Shown piece by piece: positions 24,393 through 35,406 of a DNA stretch of 64,000 nt (positions are counted from its first letter, which is position 1; each line of letters begins with the position of its first letter). A program made the position numbers and the translations under genes. The stretch covers positions 1,342,999 through 1,406,998 of the forward strand of contig JANPYM010000001.1 of NCBI GenBank assembly GCA_025890175.1, written 5' to 3'. This stretch comes from Ciborinia camelliae (taxonomy: Eukaryota > Ascomycota > Leotiomycetes > Helotiales > Sclerotiniaceae). The notes below the pieces were generated by a model. The model did no database searches. It saw only the letters and a program-made list of their open reading frames with translations, and was not told the origin of the DNA.

Positions 24393-26399
24393 ATGTCCTC
24401 AACTCTCCAATTTCCTCGTATCTACGTTTTCAGATTTCTATTTGATGATGAGGAAAGGAAAGAGTTGGAAGATGCATTAGATAAGATTGATGCTTTACGG
24501 TATACCATTCAAGAAGCCGAGGTGGGACTTACAAAGATTCCCACAAAGGCGAGAGTGGAATTTGAGATGAGGAAGTTGAAATTCATGACGGTTGATGCCG
24601 CCAAGATTGAGAAAGAGACAGAGAACTCGAAGGAAGTGAAAGCTGGTGTGAATGAAGAGGTGGGAAAGGAGAGGAAAGCTGGGAATGAAAAGAAGAGGAA
24701 AGCGCGAAAGAGTACGTTGAATGAAAATGGGAATGAGGTAATTGAACTTAGTTCCAGTGGAGAAGAAGATGGAGATTCGGAAGAAGAGCAACGGGATAAT
24801 ATGGAAATGGCTAGGAAAGAGCTGAAGTCAGCTGACGGGACGAGTTTTCCTGTCCCTATTGACAGGAGGCAGGAACGAGATACTCAAGTCCCAGACGATC
24901 TCAATGTTACAAGTACTTGGAATATTCAAGACACCTTCAAAGTTTTGAAGATTGATTGGTATTTTGATTCAGTGAGAGAGGGCATCTTGCTCCCAATAGA
25001 AAATTACCTAATATACGAAGGACGACGAGTCATGGAACCATCAAAATCTCTCCCCAAAGATATCCTAACTCGCGCGGCGGCTGATTCTGGAAGCTACACA
25101 AATGACAAATACAATCACCATAATCGACACCAGCAATCAAGCAAACCAGTTACCCGGCCCACTCTTCTCACACATACCACCTCCGAACATGACGATCCTG
25201 AGCATTTCCCCCCATTACCAGAATATCTCAAGACAACCTATTCCTGTGAACGACCCACACCATTACACTGTCCAAACGATGAGTTCATAAATCAACTCAA
25301 ATCAATAAAACTAAAACGCCTTTTAAATGCCGACGAAAGGGGCGTTCGCGCCTACAGTACTTCGATCGCCACAATAGCAGCATATCCCTACACCTTAACC
25401 TCACCCAACGAAGTCCTTCGCCTCCCCGGCTGCGACCAAAAAATCGCCAGCCTCTTCATCCAATACGAAAATACCGGCGCCATAGACGAAGCCACCGAAT
25501 TTCAACACAACCCCCGTATGAAGGTGCTACGTCTCTTCTACAATATCTGGGGCGTAGGCGACATCACCGCGCGCGATTTCTACGATAAAAAAGGATGGCG
25601 CGATCTCGATGATATCGTCGAATATGGATGGGATAAACTCTCGCGCGTGCAACAAATCGGCGTGAAATACTACGATGAATTTCTCCTCCCCATCCCCCGA
25701 GCCGAAGTCGAAGCGATCGGTGCGATCGTCCTTTCCGCCGCGAAGACAATTGACCCCGGCTATCAGATGGTGATCGTCGGGGGATACAGGCGAGGCAAAT
25801 TGGAAAGTGGAGATGTGGATATCATGCTCACTCATCCGGAGGAATCCCGCACCTTGAATTTCATATCGCTGTTGACGGAGAGGTTGGAGGATGCGGGTTG
25901 GATTACACATATTTTGCAGGAATCACTCACGAATTCCGAGAGGGGACAACGCCCTGTGGAAGTGAATTATGGGTCGAGTGATAGGAGAGAGGGAAAACGT
26001 TTGGGGTTTGATACTATGGATAAAGCACTGGTCGTCTGGCAGGATATCAACTACCCCTCTAAATCTAAATCTCAATCACCAAGCAAACCCCCCACCAAAA
26101 ACCCCAACCCCCACCGAAGAGTCGACCTCATCATCACGCCCTGGAAAACCGCCGGGGTAGCCATGATCGGCTGGTCGGGAGGCACAACGTTCCAAAGAGA
26201 TCTACGTCGGTACGCGGGAAAGAAAAAGCACTGGAGGTTTGATAGTAGTGGGGTGAGGGATAAGCGGACGGGGGACTGGGTGGATCTGGAAGGTGGAGTG
26301 CTAGGCACTTGGGATGGAGTGTTGAGGGAGAAGGAGATGGCGGTTTTTAAGGAGTTGGGATTGCAGTGGAGAGAGCCGTGGGAGAGGTGTACGGGGTAG
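24393..26399 (+). CDS. POL4: X-family DNA polymerase (Pol4, Pol lambda/mu-like)
   Basis: Gap-filling polymerase for non-homologous end joining and base excision repair. It is a single exon of 668 residues from the first ATG (context CAAAATGTC). The N-terminus (FPRIYVFRFLFDDEERKELE) may be a divergent BRCT region, followed by a charged, Lys/Glu-rich linker. The catalytic core starts near LLNADERGVRAYSTSIATIA. The 8-kDa region has LPGCDQKIASLF, then the fingers segment (YNIWGVGDITARDFY). The palm carries the metal-binding motif SGDVDIML after GGYRRGKLE, and the third Asp in RRVDLIITP. The nucleotide-binding segment IGWSGGTTFQRDLRRYA resembles that of Pol lambda/mu. The central part of the gene has markedly higher GC content than its ends. 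A Pro/Lys-rich insertion (KSKSQSPSKPPTKNP) separates the palm motifs and is longer than in animal enzymes. Confidence 0.93.
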   Translation: MSSTLQFPRIYVFRFLFDDEERKELEDALDKIDALRYTIQEAEVGLTKIPTKARVEFEMRKLKFMTVDAAKIEKETENSKEVKAGVNEEVGKERKAGNEKKRKARKSTLNENGNEVIELSSSGEEDGDSEEEQRDNMEMARKELKSADGTSFPVPIDRRQERDTQVPDDLNVTSTWNIQDTFKVLKIDWYFDSVREGILLPIENYLIYEGRRVMEPSKSLPKDILTRAAADSGSYTNDKYNHHNRHQQSSKPVTRPTLLTHTTSEHDDPEHFPPLPEYLKTTYSCERPTPLHCPNDEFINQLKSIKLKRLLNADERGVRAYSTSIATIAAYPYTLTSPNEVLRLPGCDQKIASLFIQYENTGAIDEATEFQHNPRMKVLRLFYNIWGVGDITARDFYDKKGWRDLDDIVEYGWDKLSRVQQIGVKYYDEFLLPIPRAEVEAIGAIVLSAAKTIDPGYQMVIVGGYRRGKLESGDVDIMLTHPEESRTLNFISLLTERLEDAGWITHILQESLTNSERGQRPVEVNYGSSDRREGKRLGFDTMDKALVVWQDINYPSKSKSQSPSKPPTKNPNPHRRVDLIITPWKTAGVAMIGWSGGTTFQRDLRRYAGKKKHWRFDSSGVRDKRTGDWVDLEGGVLGTWDGVLREKEMAVFKELGLQWREPWERCTG

Positions 26400-26970
26400 G
26401 TGAGGCGAGTGTTAGAGCGTGGACCTGCGGACTATGGCGGGAGAGTAATAAATTTAGTTATCATTATTCTCTGAATGAACCCATGCAAAGAAAGAAACCA
26501 GCCTGATTTCTCAAATCTGCTTTTGATGAGACTACAATTGATTGATTTGTGAAGGAAAATTTACGTTTTAAATCCAGATAAATGATATGCTGTCTTATAA
26601 GTCACCTTGATGTTAGAGTCACATTAACAAGCACAACTGTCGCTGAATTCTCACGACTCTGTTGTCACGCAACCATATCCGAAAGCTTCAATTCCAAACT
26701 TTGTTAGAAGTTCCAAATTCTTATACTCTCCATTGTTTAAAAGGGGGGCGATAAAATCTAGAGGTGAAAATTGATTGTAACACAGCGCAAGTGGTGTTTG
26801 TGATTGGTCTCTGTTTGCCTAACGAAACAGCATCTCTCAATCCGTAAATCATTGCTTTCGTAGTTGACCTTTTTTGATCATCATTTAGTGTTCGCATCAA
26901 AGAAAATCTTGATATAACTCCCAAGGAAACTTATTAATAATTTTCAGTTCGTATCAATCTTGAAGTTGCA
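26400..26970. other. Intergenic region between convergent POL4 and PIN1
   Basis: It holds the 3' ends of two convergent genes. A minus-strand open frame at 26721-26924 has no recognisable features and is not called. I see nothing else. Confidence 0.5.
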
Positions 26971-27711
26971 TCAGGCAAGCCTGGGATGAATTAGTCAAAG
27001 TCATTCCTCCAAGGTGACAAATCAAACTGACCTTTCAATCAAATGTAAACCGGAAGCAGTTTCAACCACATGACTAACTTCACCGGGCTTTAAGGCGAAA
27101 GCTGCATCCTCAAACTCTCTTTGCATATCACCTCTTCCGAAGAATCCAAGATCTCCCATTTTTCGGGCAGAACTGCAATCGGATTCGCTAACGGCGAGGT
27201 CACCCAAAGTTGATGCACCAGAACGGATATGAGCTTCATGTTGAAGAATCAAGTTCATCGCTTCCTCCTGTGTCCGGGTAATTTCAGCCTAAAAGTTTAT
27301 CAGATATTACCCTCACATATAACCGTTATGATAAACCAACCTCGCGCCAACTGCTTGGCCGCCTACTATCCCTATGCTTCACCAGTAAATGACTGGCTCT
27401 GATCTTCCCCTGGGTCTCCTCATGACCATTGGCACTATCGCCAATCTCCGAAGCACTGTAGTTTTCGGCCATATATGTCTTCAACTTTTCGGTATCTGTG
27501 CCGGCTGGAGGTTCCCAACTTGATATGGTTTGAGCTTCGTTGAAATAGTACGGAATGTTCTTGGATTTCGATGTGCGAACTTCCCATCCGGATGGTAGAC
27601 CTGCGTCTGCCTGGATGAAATAGTCAGTCAAGCTTTAATTGTGTCATATCATTGAGTCAAACAGTCCAATCAAAAGGTAAACATTCAATTAGAAGGGGAA
27701 AACTTTACCAT
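26971..27711 (-). CDS. ESS1: Pin1/Ess1-type peptidyl-prolyl cis-trans isomerase
   Basis: Isomerises phospho-Ser/Thr-Pro bonds, for example in the RNA polymerase II tail. The model has four exons: 27711-27709 (ATG alone), 27610-27341, 27288-27032 and 26980-26971 (179 residues). The WW domain is [20 protein letters not shown] to ISSWEPP. The parvulin domain starts [20 protein letters not shown], with the two basic residues and Cys/Ser of the catalytic pocket ([20 protein letters not shown]), and ends [20 protein letters not shown]. Because the frame into the WW domain has no ATG before a stop, the start codon must come from an upstream exon; ATG followed directly by GTAAAG at 27708 fits. The last intron (27031-26981, branch TGACTAAT) changes the tail from ERSV to ERLA, which is the usual ending. 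It is divergent from RPB9. Confidence 0.88.
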
Positions 27712-28280
27712 TGTGTAACTGTTTTTTTGGATTTTAATGTGCCACAAATCAAATGATTCAAACTTGTGATGAAGAGGACGATGAGTCTCTTTGTATAGTT
27801 GATAATGATTGTATTTGTACTCTTAATTTTTTGATTGTATTTTTCAAGAGAAAGGAGGAGTGGAAGAGTGGAAGATGCATGAACTGGAAAGTACTTGGTC
27901 TTGGTCACAGGGTGAATCAAATTGAGTTTAGTGGCAGGCGGGGTTCCTTTCTTAAGGTACTAACCAAGATGAGGGTTTCCCACCAAGCAATGCAAACCTA
28001 ACCTGCAGTACATTATTATTTCACAACCTACAGATCCACATTGAGAATCCACACAAGCCATAATTCATCATCGACATTTCTCGGAACGAAATCCCATACT
28101 GTACAATACAACACAACACAATATCAAAGAAGAAGAATACATTTTCTTCCACGACCACGTTTTCGTCTTCAACCAGTCCCAGGATTACAATTACGAGGTT
28201 TGTTCACGGAAATCATCACGATCCATCTATTGCGACAAGATTAACGTCATCTTATACTCTGTCAAAGACATATCATCATC
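27712..28280. promoter_or_regulatory. Divergent promoter region of PIN1/ESS1 and RPB9
   Basis: These 569 bp separate two divergent start codons. A run of AT-rich sequence and an ACAACACAACAC-like stretch (about 28107-28120) are seen on the RPB9 side. No specific site is assigned. Confidence 0.5.
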
Positions 28281-28970
28281 ATGGCATCTCCATCATCCAG
28301 TTCCGGCGAAGAGCCCAAGAAGAATGAAGAACAAATCACTTTCAGATTCTGTAGCGAATGGTAAGCTTCTATTCCCACCTCAAAGCATCTTGGCGCATCT
28401 GCTAACCACTCTTTCCAGTTCAAATATGTTGTACCCAAAAGAGGACCCCGATACCCACCGACTCCAATTCGCATGCCGTACATGTCAATATTCCGAGGAA
28501 GCAGTTTCTTCTTGTGTCTTCAGAAATGTTCTTAACAACGCCGTGGGCGAGACTGCCGGAGTCACTCAGGATGTTGGATCTGATCCCACTGTGGGTTTAC
28601 CTTTATGTCTTTTATGTGGCCATGTGGTCATTTGTGAGGGTCTGGACCCGAAAACAACGGGCGCCAAAGAGATCTAACAGAGGAAGGGGGAGATTTTATG
28701 GAGGAGTTGGTGCGGAAGTTCTGGCGGCTGTGATGGTCTCTTTTGAAACCTCCGCTGACATTTAGATTTTCTTTCGTTTTAGCTTCCACGCTCGAACAAG
28801 ACTTGTCCTGCTTGCAGGAATGAGGATGCTGTATTTTTCCAGTCTCAACAGAGATCTGCGGAAACGGGAATGGTAAGCTACAGAATTTGCGAGTATTCCT
28901 AGACTATGCTAACGGGGAGTCTCAGAAACTCTTTTACGTATGCTGCGGGTGCGGTCATATTTTCCAGTGA
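28281..28970 (+). CDS. RPB9: RNA polymerase II subunit Rpb9
   Basis: Small zinc-ribbon subunit of RNA polymerase II involved in start-site choice, fidelity and TFIIS-dependent cleavage. The exons are 28281-28360, 28419-28590, 28783-28872 and 28926-28970 (128 residues, near the usual 122-125). The first zinc ribbon uses FCSECSNMLYP and FACRTCQYSEEA. The second uses KTCPACRNEDAVFFQSQQRS and FYVCCGCGHIFQ. The linker VTQDVGSDPTLPRS matches the family. All introns have GT donors (the second is GTGGGT) and preserve the frame. The second intron is unusually long for the gene (192 bp). The 3' end is about 220 bp from the convergent uL14m gene. Confidence 0.95.
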
Positions 28971-29190
28971 TACCCCGGTTTTGGGTTTTCGAAAAGGCGG
29001 GTTTTCGAAAAGGCGTTGTTCGGGAGAATAGGCTCATGGGAAACTGTCGCGTGCATGGGGATACATAAAAACCATCATCAGATCTTTTGGGGCATGTCCA
29101 TATGGGGAATATATTTTTCATTGTCCAAATTCCTTTAAAAACGCCGGGTTTGCTATGCTACACCGATTTCCTTTTCATACCGTGATATAT

Positions 29191-29817
29191 CTACAGATGC
29201 ATAGGTGCTAGTGATAGAATTTTTGACCACTTCATCTTTCTCAATTCTGTGCCAACCACACCTTCAAAATGTTAACAAAGAAAACACACAATTGGGAATA
29301 GTCGGCACTACGTACCATTCAACCTCGTTCCAATGGGCTCTCCTGCCTTGTTGATCAACACGCAAGCATTATCATCGAATTTGACAACACTTCCATCTGG
29401 TCTTTGTAATTTCTTGACCGTCCTAACTACAACCGCATGTCTGATATCTCCTCTTCTGACCTTATTTGCTGCCGATGTGGAAACACTTGCACCTGGACCT
29501 GATTCCGAGAAGTTTCGTTGCTTCTGTACTACGACAATGATGCGATCTCCTGATAAATCCCGTCAGATTCGAAGGTCGAAGGAATGAAGTTGAGAAGGGT
29601 GATGTTGAGAGGGATCCGAACCAATCTTTGCATGCCTCTTCATTTTCAAGACCTTGGCGCATTCTACCACAGCGGCGCCAGAATTATCGATGCAATTAAG
29701 CATCGTCTATATTCTGAGAGTTAGCAAAGCACGAATAGGTAAAAAAAAAACAATTGATGAAGGTATTTTGATTATATGCGCAATTGAATAGTTGCAACAT
29801 ACCTTGAGTTGAATCAT
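29191..29817 (-). CDS. MRPL38: Mitochondrial ribosomal protein uL14m
   Basis: Large-subunit mitoribosomal protein of the L14/L23e family. The exons are 29817-29803 (15 nt, MIQLK), 29706-29622, 29549-29316 and 29261-29191 (134 residues). The protein reads from MIQLKTMLNCIDNSGAAVVE through KMKRHAKIGDRIIVVVQKQR, RRGDIRHAVVVRTVK, KFDDNACVLINKAGEPIGTR and ends SKILSLAPMHL. These are conserved L14 elements, and the ending SLAP is typical of mitochondrial and bacterial members. Introns preserve frame; the branch site TGCTAAC is visible in the first one. There is no cleavable presequence, as is common for this protein. The symbol follows yeast naming. It is convergent with RPB9 and divergent from SET9. 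Confidence 0.92.
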
Positions 29818-30568
29818 CTTATGGACAATACGATGGTGGTGGAGGGGTTCACTTTCGTATTGCTAGAGATTCTATCTGTAATATCTCTACTCTATTGTCA
29901 TCTTCAAATTATTAGACACTAGTCTATATATGGTATAGGCGAAGTTCACCCACGCCGCGCCGCCTCAATAATCCAAGGTTTCTACCTTTAAATTCCCGCC
30001 AGCCTTTTTTTTCTATTGTCCTATCTTATTGAGACTGGATAATAGGGGTGAAAAATATAGCTTCATCCTCTATTGGCCATCATTATGTATCTACAGGAAA
30101 CAATTATTTCTTTCCTGCTTACTTTCTTTCCTCTTTCTCTTATCGTTTGAAGTATTTCAGCATTCTCCAAGTTTCAATTCCGCATAACGTTACTTGAGTT
30201 GAGTTGAGTTGAGCTGAGTTGAGCTGAGCTGATTTAAGCACATAAGTATTTTCTCTCCTTCATTCTACTGAGCAAGCAAGCTTGGAAAGAAAAGAAAAGT
30301 CATCCGCTTGGAGAAAGTGAATCTATTACAGGTCACAAGAACCGGTTTGAATAGCTCTGCCGTCGGAGACGACCCGTATTGAGTCTCTCATTCTGATATT
30401 TTGTTTTACCTACCGTACATCCATACGCTCACTTGGATATTTATCAATCTACTCGAGTTCTTCTCAGCGTATTTCGTACAACATTATCCATTTCTTGTCT
30501 CGGCATAAAGATTGGCGTTTTTGCAGCCTAACTTCTGTACACAATTACATACTATCCAACCCGTCACA
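29818..30568. promoter_or_regulatory. Divergent promoter region of uL14m and SET9
   Basis: These 751 bp contain both promoters. A pentameric TTGAG/CTGAG repeat lies at 30195-30232 on the SET9 side. No specific element is assigned. Confidence 0.5.
30195..30232. repeat. TTGAG/CTGAG pentamer repeat
   Basis: About seven to eight direct pentamers alternating TTGAG and CTGAG in the upstream region of the SET9 gene. Confidence 0.85.
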
Positions 30569-33033
30569 ATGCCACCAAAAGCATCTTCATCGAAAAAGGA
30601 GCGACTTACCCTTGCTCAATTATGTTCATACGATGATATATTAACAGATGCGCTTGTTGATCAAGTAAGTTTTAACACACGGTATTCCAAGTTATAACTT
30701 CTCCTAACACTAGTGGGCAGGTTTACTATTGGACCAATATTCGCAAAAATCGCATCGCATACCATTCTTCCCGTGGCATTAGAGAGGAAGATGTGACCAA
30801 AATCCTTCAAAATTCCGTCATTGTCGAAAAGAACCCCGCAAAAGCAGAGGCGCAACTTTTGGCACTTCCAGGTCTCAAGAAATTCCAGCAAAATTTGAAG
30901 TCGGAAAAAGAGAAGGAGGATTTTAGACGCCATCTCAAGAAGTACATCAATATCTATCTCCCAGATTGCCCATTCGAAGTTTCGAGCACGAATCGGTATA
31001 CCGTTGTTACACATGAAGCGTCAATTGTTGCACGAAGGGAGATTAGAAAAGGAGAGGTAGTCAAATATCTTTGCGGAATTCAAGTTATTATGACACCTGA
31101 GGAGGAAGCGCATATTAGTCTCAGTCGCAGAGATTTTAGCATTGTCATGTCTAGTCGCAATAAGGCTGCATCACTTTTTCTCGGACCAGCTCGATTCGCA
31201 AATCATGACTGTGGCGCAAATGCGCGTTTGATGACCACTGGAAGTGCCGGAATGGAAATTATCGCAGTACGAGATATCGAAATTGGGGAGGAGATCACAG
31301 TCACTTATGGAGACAGCTATTTTGGCGAAGACAACTGTGAATGTCTATGCAAGACTTGTGAAGACAATTGCGAAAATGGATGGGCCCAGGACACCGATGA
31401 CGGCAATGAGTCGATTCCCAAATTATCAATTGAACAGGAACCATTACCCCTCGACGCACCAGGTTATAGCTTTCGGCGTAGACGACGACTAGCTTCCTCA
31501 GTATCTGAGTCACGATCTGAATCATTAACACCTGACGTCAATTTACGACCACATGTTCCAAGATTGCCACCTAAGTCAGGTAAATCGGCTTCGTTTGCTC
31601 GTAATGGACGCTCTCCTGCTATGGAATCGCCCTCGTTAGGGTCAACTCAGCCCGAATCCAAGGGAATCGAAGCTAATGAGGACAACCACTTATCACCACC
31701 AAAATCACTAAAGCGAAGAAGAGTACCTAGCGAGGATGATTCTCCATCGAGCACTCCGAAAAAACAGCGGGCATCTCCAAAAATCGAGCGTTCACCATTG
31801 GGAATTCTTCGTGGAGTGAATAGAAGTGATATACTCAGCTCCCCAGAATCAGATATACTCCAACAAGGCCTGTTAGTTGAATGGGGAGAACCAGCAGCAC
31901 CAGAAGTACCGGAGCCAACGATTGATAGCGGAAGATCTCGACCATCGGGAACGAGCACACTTAAGCGAAAGAGAGATTCTGAGGAAGCAACAGCTTCACC
32001 ATCAGAAACATTAAAGAGATTAAAAAGCCAGTTGATTGTCAAAGTGGAAGAGTTTACCCCTACATCATTCTATGGAGTTCCAAGCAATTCTTCATTACCA
32101 AGTTCTGCCTCGGAGTCCAGAAGAGTAAGTTCAACATCCTCACCTTCGGCCGAGGGAACAGGAGAAACGGATGCAACATCAGTTGATGAAGATACGATCG
32201 TTGTGCTTGATAAGAAACCTCCTTCCGCTGGTCCTAAACCTAAACGACAAGGTTATGTGAAGCGAGGAAATCATGGGGGTCGAAGAAGAGGACCATTATG
32301 GGAGAAGGAAAAGTTAGAGAAGGCGAAACAATCCAAAGCAATGCCATTGGAGATCCAGAGAGCAGGTAATAAGACATTAGAGGCGGTTCTTGTCGGCCCA
32401 GACACCAGCACTCAACATCCAGCATTACAAGACGATGCAGAATCCTCTGTACTTTCCGACCTAGGCTCCGACATGGAACTAGACGACTCAACCATGACAA
32501 TCTCGAATAGACAACCACAACCCAAAATCCGACGCCGTCGAAGAGGGGTAGTTGCAACACCAACCACAGATGTTGACCACGCGCCAAATGTACGAATTCC
32601 AGGCGATTACGTACTCACACATGCACTTCTCGCCGAACCAGCATCAGCATGGATCAACTGTAAGATCTGCGAAGAACCGTTCGTTCAGAAGGATGCATAC
32701 TTTACGAGATCATCTTGTCCAAGATGTGAACGCCATAGTAAGCTGTATGGATACATGTGGCCGAAAACAGATAAAGAAGGCAAACATGATGAGGAGGAAA
32801 GAGTCACGGATCATCGCACTGTACATCGATTTATCAAGCCTTCAGAGGAGAAAGATATTCGGAGGAAGAGTGGTCGTGGGAGTACTGGAAGTCGGGATGT
32901 TACCAAGGAAGCTAGTGCGACTCCGGTGTTGTCTTCTAAAGCCGATGGGGATAAGAAATCGAAGGGTTCTGGTCTTCTAAAAGTCTATGGGAGACGGAGT
33001 GAGAGGACTAGAAGGGATAGATTTACATTGTAA
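30569..33033 (+). CDS. SET9: Histone H4 lysine-20 methyltransferase Set9 (Suv4-20 type)
   Basis: Methylates H4K20, a mark used in DNA-damage checkpoint signalling in fission yeast and in heterochromatin in other fungi. The exons are 30569-30664 and 30721-33033 (802 residues). The N-terminal region (LAQLCSYDDILTDALVDQ, VYYWTNIRKN) is the Suv4-20 signature. The SET domain follows: YLPDCPFEVSSTNRY, SIVARREIRKGEVVKYLCG, RFANHDCGANARLMT and GEEITVTYGDSYFG, with post-SET cysteines in CECLCKTCEDNC. A long disordered Ser/Pro- and Lys/Arg-rich tail comes next. Near the C-terminus a second Cys pair region (INCKICEEPFVQKD, SSCPRCERHSKLYG) may bind zinc. It is longer than the fission yeast protein because of the tail. 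The start is the first ATG (CACAATGCC). Confidence 0.94.
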
Positions 33034-34359
33034 GATACTTGGATGGGATGAATAGAAGGAAAGGGTTACGATATGATAGACGATGGTTGGGGTGGGGGGG
33101 GGCTTCTTGTATTTGATATTTTATGGAGCATTCGCGGTATGGGATACGAACATAAACTATTGCGGATTGTGGATTGTGGTTTGGTGTTTGGGGTATCGGT
33201 TTACAGGCGGGGATACCTTCACGGAACATTACATGAGGAATGGGTTGTATCATAGAGGAGGATGGATCCGATGGATGGATGAACCAAGGGTTTAAAAAAC
33301 GTGTAATATAGAGGTGATTTGAGACATACTCTTATGCATTGCGTTGCGCGATGGGTCAATAGCCTAAATGACTCCCTGAGTATGAATTGATTGTGTTTGA
33401 AGACCAAATTAAAATTTTTTTCTGATGATGTTGTTGATGTCAATATCTATATCATGATGATGAATCGAAGTACCTATTATATGCAAATCATACTATACCT
33501 AGGTACTTATGTATATTTTTTCAAGCTTCGATTCGATTACATTTATTGTCTGTAAGATCTATATAGGTATTCTTCATTCACTTATTTATTTTCTTGTATA
33601 TTCTTCACTCCATTCCAGATTTATCCCAACGGGAATCTTCGATTCACACTCAAACTCAAACTTGGAATCTTTTTCATTATTATTTACCCCTATTCCGATT
33701 CCTATTCCTTATTTTTACCTCTACCTCTACATCTACATCTCCTTTTTTTCTTTACTTTTTTATTTTTAGTTTTTAGTTTCAATTTTCCTCTTTATTTTGA
33801 TCTCATGTGCAAGAAACGAACGGACACCCAGCGATGTAGTTACCTTAGCTAGCCTACCTACCTAGTTGGCTTCCAATATATTATATTATTGCCAGGTATA
33901 TATAGTAGTACCAGTACTCCGTATACACGTGAACTTTTTCATAGCACACAACGTAAGGTAAGGTAAGGTGAGTAAATTAAGGTCGGTCGGTCCTTTCCTT
34001 TTCTTTTTTCCCCTCAAGGTTCTCATCACTATCTTTGCTACCTTTGCTACCACTTCCCTTCCCTACATATTATCTCCGCTTCTTCTTGTCTTGTCTCGTC
34101 TTCGTTTTACTTAAGTAGTTTGTTCGTTCTAATAGGTATAGTAGGTATCTTCATAGCAAATCATATCCATATCCATATCATATGCATTGTGTACGCCATT
34201 TTGTAAAGCCATTACCAGATCTGGATCCGTTTCCCTCCCTTTCTCCTTCCTCCTTCCTCCTTCCTCGTCCTCGTCCTCATCTCCCCTTCTCAGCTACATA
34301 ACTATAGAATCCACGCGCAATGCAAGTGTTCTAACATCCACCCACCCTGGGGAAACTCT
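33034..34359. other. Intergenic region between convergent SET9 and BTB genes
   Basis: It holds two 3' ends. Pyrimidine-rich simple sequence (CTACCTCTACATCTACATC-like) occupies about 33640-33780, and GGTAA repeats lie at 33955-33970. ACCTAGGTA occurs at 33497-33505. No gene is supported; open frames here are low-complexity. Confidence 0.6.
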
Positions 34360-35406
34360 TTAAACCGCACTTGTTTGACGTGGTCTCTTGCGGGAACTGC
34401 CGGGGGTGCCGTGGGATGGATGCATCTTTTCGTTCTTTTCCCTCTTGAGCTTTTCGTCCAGGACGCGTGCTATTATTGTTTGTTAGTTTTCGTTTATTAT
34501 GCACAATCACATTCCGAATCATCATTTCTCCAATCCCATCCATGGGCAGGAAATTGGGGGGGAAATAAGCGAAAGAGGTAAAAGAAAAAGAAAAGAAAAA
34601 ATCTTACTTAAAACGTCATAACCAAACTGTGGGAACTCCAAACACATTTCTCTAAACTCCGTCTCCGCCTCACTCCTCAAAGTATGACTCCTCGTGGCCC
34701 AGAAATTCGCCACGGGTGCCCTGATCGTCTGATCATCCTTTTGAGTATGCGCATACACATATCTCGCATATGCAATTTCACCCTTGGCCGTACTATTAAC
34801 GCAATGAATCTTGCTGCTGGCCAAACTCTTCAGCGCAGGCAAATTCAACATTTCCGCCAACGTATACACGCGCGCATGTTTCAATAATTGATCTCCCGTT
34901 TCGTCGACTTCGGGCATGGCCGGATCGTGTTCCAAGTCTCGCGATCCGGGGATTTTGCGCGGGAAATAATCGCCGGTGTAGATGAACTCGAGGAAACATC
35001 CGACGGCATCCAAATCCTCGTCGATCAAATCGATCCGCCGTTCACTAACATCCTCACTGAATTTCCCACATGCCTCTTCGAACCATGGACTCTTGCACAA
35101 GAGCGCCTGATGCGCATGCAGCAGAGCTTGCTCATCACCCTGACCGACCAATAATCCAATGACCGGACTCTTTAAATAATCAACATAGGTAACTCGAGCG
35201 GGGATATCTTCCATGGCCGTCTCTTGAAAATCAGGACCAGAGGCTTCTCCTTCTTCGGGGGCATTGGTACCGGTTTCTGTGCCGGCTGACGCGTCGATTT
35301 CGATTACGACGGCGCCGCTGGCGTTGTCGCTCATTTCGATGTCGCCGGGGTTTTCGCTAGGTTGGTTGCTACCAGATGCGGCAGGATAGTCTTCTGCGGA
35401 GGACAT
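34360..35406 (-). CDS. BTB/POZ domain protein
   Basis: Likely an adaptor or dimerisation protein; the partner is unknown, and many fungal BTB proteins of this shape are uncharacterised. The exons are 35406-34608 and 34469-34360 (302 residues). The N-terminal 80 residues are acidic and disordered (EEGEASGPDFQETAMED). The BTB fold covers about 85-190: SPVIGLLVGQGDEQALLHAH, ALLCKSPWFEEACGKF, RRIDLIDEDLDAVGCFLEFI, YTGDYFPRK. A helical segment follows (HARVYTLAEMLNLPALKSLA). The second exon encodes a basic tail, VLDEKLKREKNEKMHPSHGT then SRKRPRQTSAV, a possible nuclear localisation signal. The donor is GTAAGA; the acceptor follows an AACAAACAATAATAG stretch. The start is the first in-frame ATG. 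Confidence 0.85.

Noticed and set aside
28591..28782. Read-through of RPB9 intron 2 as coding sequence
   Set aside because: Read-through ends in a stop before the second zinc ribbon; splicing restores the conserved TLPRSNKTCPACR segment.
30661..31014. Minus-strand open frame overlapping SET9
   Set aside because: It is antisense to the conserved Suv4-20/SET coding sequence.
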